NCBI GenBank assembly: GCA_027451885.1
Contig: DAIDHX010000093.1
Span: 1-64,000 of the forward strand
Reading direction: 5' to 3'
DNA length: 64,000 bases
Source: Planctomycetales bacterium
Lineage (GTDB): Bacteria; Planctomycetota; Planctomycetia; Isosphaerales; Isosphaeraceae
Numbering within the stretch: the first letter of the stretch is position 1; the number at the start of each line of letters is the position of its first letter. Below the pieces are notes generated by a model that saw nothing but the letters and a program-made list of their open reading frames with translations, was not told the DNA's origin and ran no database searches. A program made the position numbers and the translations under genes. Shown here in pieces: positions 62,794 to 64,000 of this stretch.

Positions 62794-64000
62794 GTGATCG
62801 TACAGCGCTCACCCGAGCAAGGACGCAAGTTCAAGCCATTTGACTTTGGAGCATCCACCCTCTGGCTTGATCGGCAACGGCGTAAGTTCACCGGCCGGCT
62901 CGGCCTCAACCAGCGCGAAGACGCCCTCGTCGAGCGGATCCGTCGGCTGAAGCGCGAATCAGGCTCGCATTCGCCGAGCGCATGGACCATCGCCAAGCTC
63001 ATCCCCGAGCTCAGGCTCAAGGTTGATGCCTGCTTCCTGTCGAATCCTTACGCGACCAAGCTCTTTCTCATGCACTTTCACCGCGAGGTCATTCGGCCTC
63101 GGCGGTTGCGCTCATTGCTCGAGCTCTATCCTTCCCAGAATCGCGTGATCGCGGGCAAACTGGGCTACGTGCTCGACCTCGAGCCAGAGTCGATCTTTGT
63201 GGGCAATGGCGCAGCCGAGATCATTCAGGCCATTCTGCATCGGTTCACACGCGACACCATTCTCGTCAACTTGCCGACCTTTTCGCCCTATTACGAATTC
63301 GCCCGGGCGGATACCCGGGTGGTGTTCAACGTGCTCCGCAAGGAAGATGATTTTCGGCTCGATCCTGAGGCGTACCTGAAGCTCGTGCGCAGGGAACGCC
63401 CGGACACGGTCGTGCTCATCAATCCCAATAACCCCGACGGCGGCTATGTGGCTCACGCCCAGATGGTTCGGCTGATCGAGTCACTCAGCGCCGTGCCGAC
63501 CGTGATCGTCGATGAAAGCTTCCTCCACTTCGCCTGCGAGGGAGAAAGCTTTGCGATCCGCAGCGTGGCGGACCTGGTGCGCAAGCATCCCAACCTGATC
63601 GTCGTCAAGAGCATGAGCAAGGACTTCGGCGTCGCCGGCATTCGCGCTGGCTACGCCGTGATGTCCCCCGACCGGGTCCGCTCGTTGCTCGAAAATGGCT
63701 TCCTCTGGAATTCCTCGGGCCTGGCGGAATACTTCTTCGACCTCTACTGCCGGGCCGACTTCCAGGCCCAGTACGACCGGGAGCGGATTCGCTTCATCCG
63801 CAATACCAGGCGCTTCATCAAGACGCTGAGCAGTATCGACGGGCTCAAGGTTTATCCCAGCCATGCGAACTTCGCCCTGGCGGAGATCACAAACGGTGTA
63901 CCCGCCGAGGAGCTCGTCTTCCGCCTGCTGATTCGCCGCGGGATTTACACCCGCACCTGCGACGACAAGAAGGGGCTCGAAACCGGCCGCTTCGTCCGCA
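62794..64000 (+). CDS. Aminotransferase class I/II (fold type I PLP), C-terminus cut off
   Basis: GTG at 62794 follows GAGG by 5 bases, and the frame stays open to the window end (402 codons). The core matches the histidinol-phosphate aminotransferase-like branch: FVGNGAAEIIQAILHRF, the INPNNPDGGY motif, the Asp in IVDESFLHF and the PLP lysine in VVKSMSKDFGVAGIRAGYAVM. About 80-85 residues precede the usual start of the fold. A role in amino acid or amino-sugar synthesis is possible. The adjacent genes do not identify the pathway. Confidence 0.9.
   Translation, partial: MIVQRSPEQGRKFKPFDFGASTLWLDRQRRKFTGRLGLNQREDALVERIRRLKRESGSHSPSAWTIAKLIPELRLKVDACFLSNPYATKLFLMHFHREVIRPRRLRSLLELYPSQNRVIAGKLGYVLDLEPESIFVGNGAAEIIQAILHRFTRDTILVNLPTFSPYYEFARADTRVVFNVLRKEDDFRLDPEAYLKLVRRERPDTVVLINPNNPDGGYVAHAQMVRLIESLSAVPTVIVDESFLHFACEGESFAIRSVADLVRKHPNLIVVKSMSKDFGVAGIRAGYAVMSPDRVRSLLENGFLWNSSGLAEYFFDLYCRADFQAQYDRERIRFIRNTRRFIKTLSSIDGLKVYPSHANFALAEITNGVPAEELVFRLLIRRGIYTRTCDDKKGLETGRFVR

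Noticed and set aside
60355-64000. A coherent sugar-nucleotide pathway formed by the GlmU-like and aminotransferase genes
   Set aside because: The two genes are on opposite strands with a 1.1 kb gap and unrelated leader structures, so shared function cannot be supported.

Overview
This 64 kb, GC-rich window looks like chromosome from a planctomycete, most likely of the Isosphaeraceae type (inferred from gene content, not from a marker-gene search). The evidence is a set of lineage-typical families: a DUF1549/DUF1553 cytochrome protein (PSD1 type) in one operon with a DUF1501 Tat protein, three proteins with planctomycete-type CxxCH modules, a Ser/Thr kinase fused to a formylglycine-generating-enzyme-like domain, ExbB/ExbD sets, and an 11.3 kb gene for a beta-helix surface protein whose N-terminus resembles the LEPR-XLL motif. 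I see no phage, insertion sequence, CRISPR array or rRNA operon.

Layout. 1-2060: kinase-FGE fusion (minus, cut by the window edge). 2061-3594: gene-free stretch with short direct repeats. 3595-8065: NTF2-like secreted protein overlapping an Fsr-type MFS transporter, AMP nucleosidase, a small planctomycete-type protein, an enolase-superfamily enzyme and tRNA-Gly(CCC). 8143-10534: ExbB-ExbD-ExbD operon. 10780-15630: response regulator with a HATPase output, eno-GNAT operon, and an archaeal DacZ-like diadenylate cyclase coupled to an alpha/beta hydrolase. 15870-30663: secreted and cytochrome-rich region (Lys/Ala-rich exported protein, PSD1-serine hydrolase-DUF1501 operon, a possible caspase-fold protein, RbsD, RNase P RNA, and a PPC protein plus a cytochrome/WD40 protein). 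30759-41351: ComEA-like HHH protein, DHH phosphoesterase, D-threonine-aldolase-like enzyme, lipB-lipA, BON and Hsp20 stress genes, two candidate small RNAs, an M50-CBS protease, a zinc alcohol dehydrogenase and a CysQ-like phosphatase. 41801-53119: the giant beta-helix protein, convergent with a putative outer-membrane barrel. 54849-64000: TPM protein, small conserved protein, cytochrome-type secreted protein, SDR, DUF4013-like membrane protein, GlmU-like transferase, a 73-codon ORF behind a structured leader, and a partial aminotransferase.

Themes. Several enzymes keep their fold signatures but lack a canonical catalytic residue: LipB lacks both Lys and Cys, RbsD has Q20 instead of His, the SDR has I149 instead of Tyr, and the diadenylate cyclase has RHW instead of RHR. 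The diadenylate cyclase and the DHH phosphoesterase could form a c-di-AMP make/break pair. The least expected structures are two candidate small RNAs with promoters and terminators between hsp20 and the M50 protease, and a leader with two mutually exclusive hairpins plus an SD-occluding hairpin ahead of the 73-codon ORF. I found no clearly new multi-gene system; these are the best leads.
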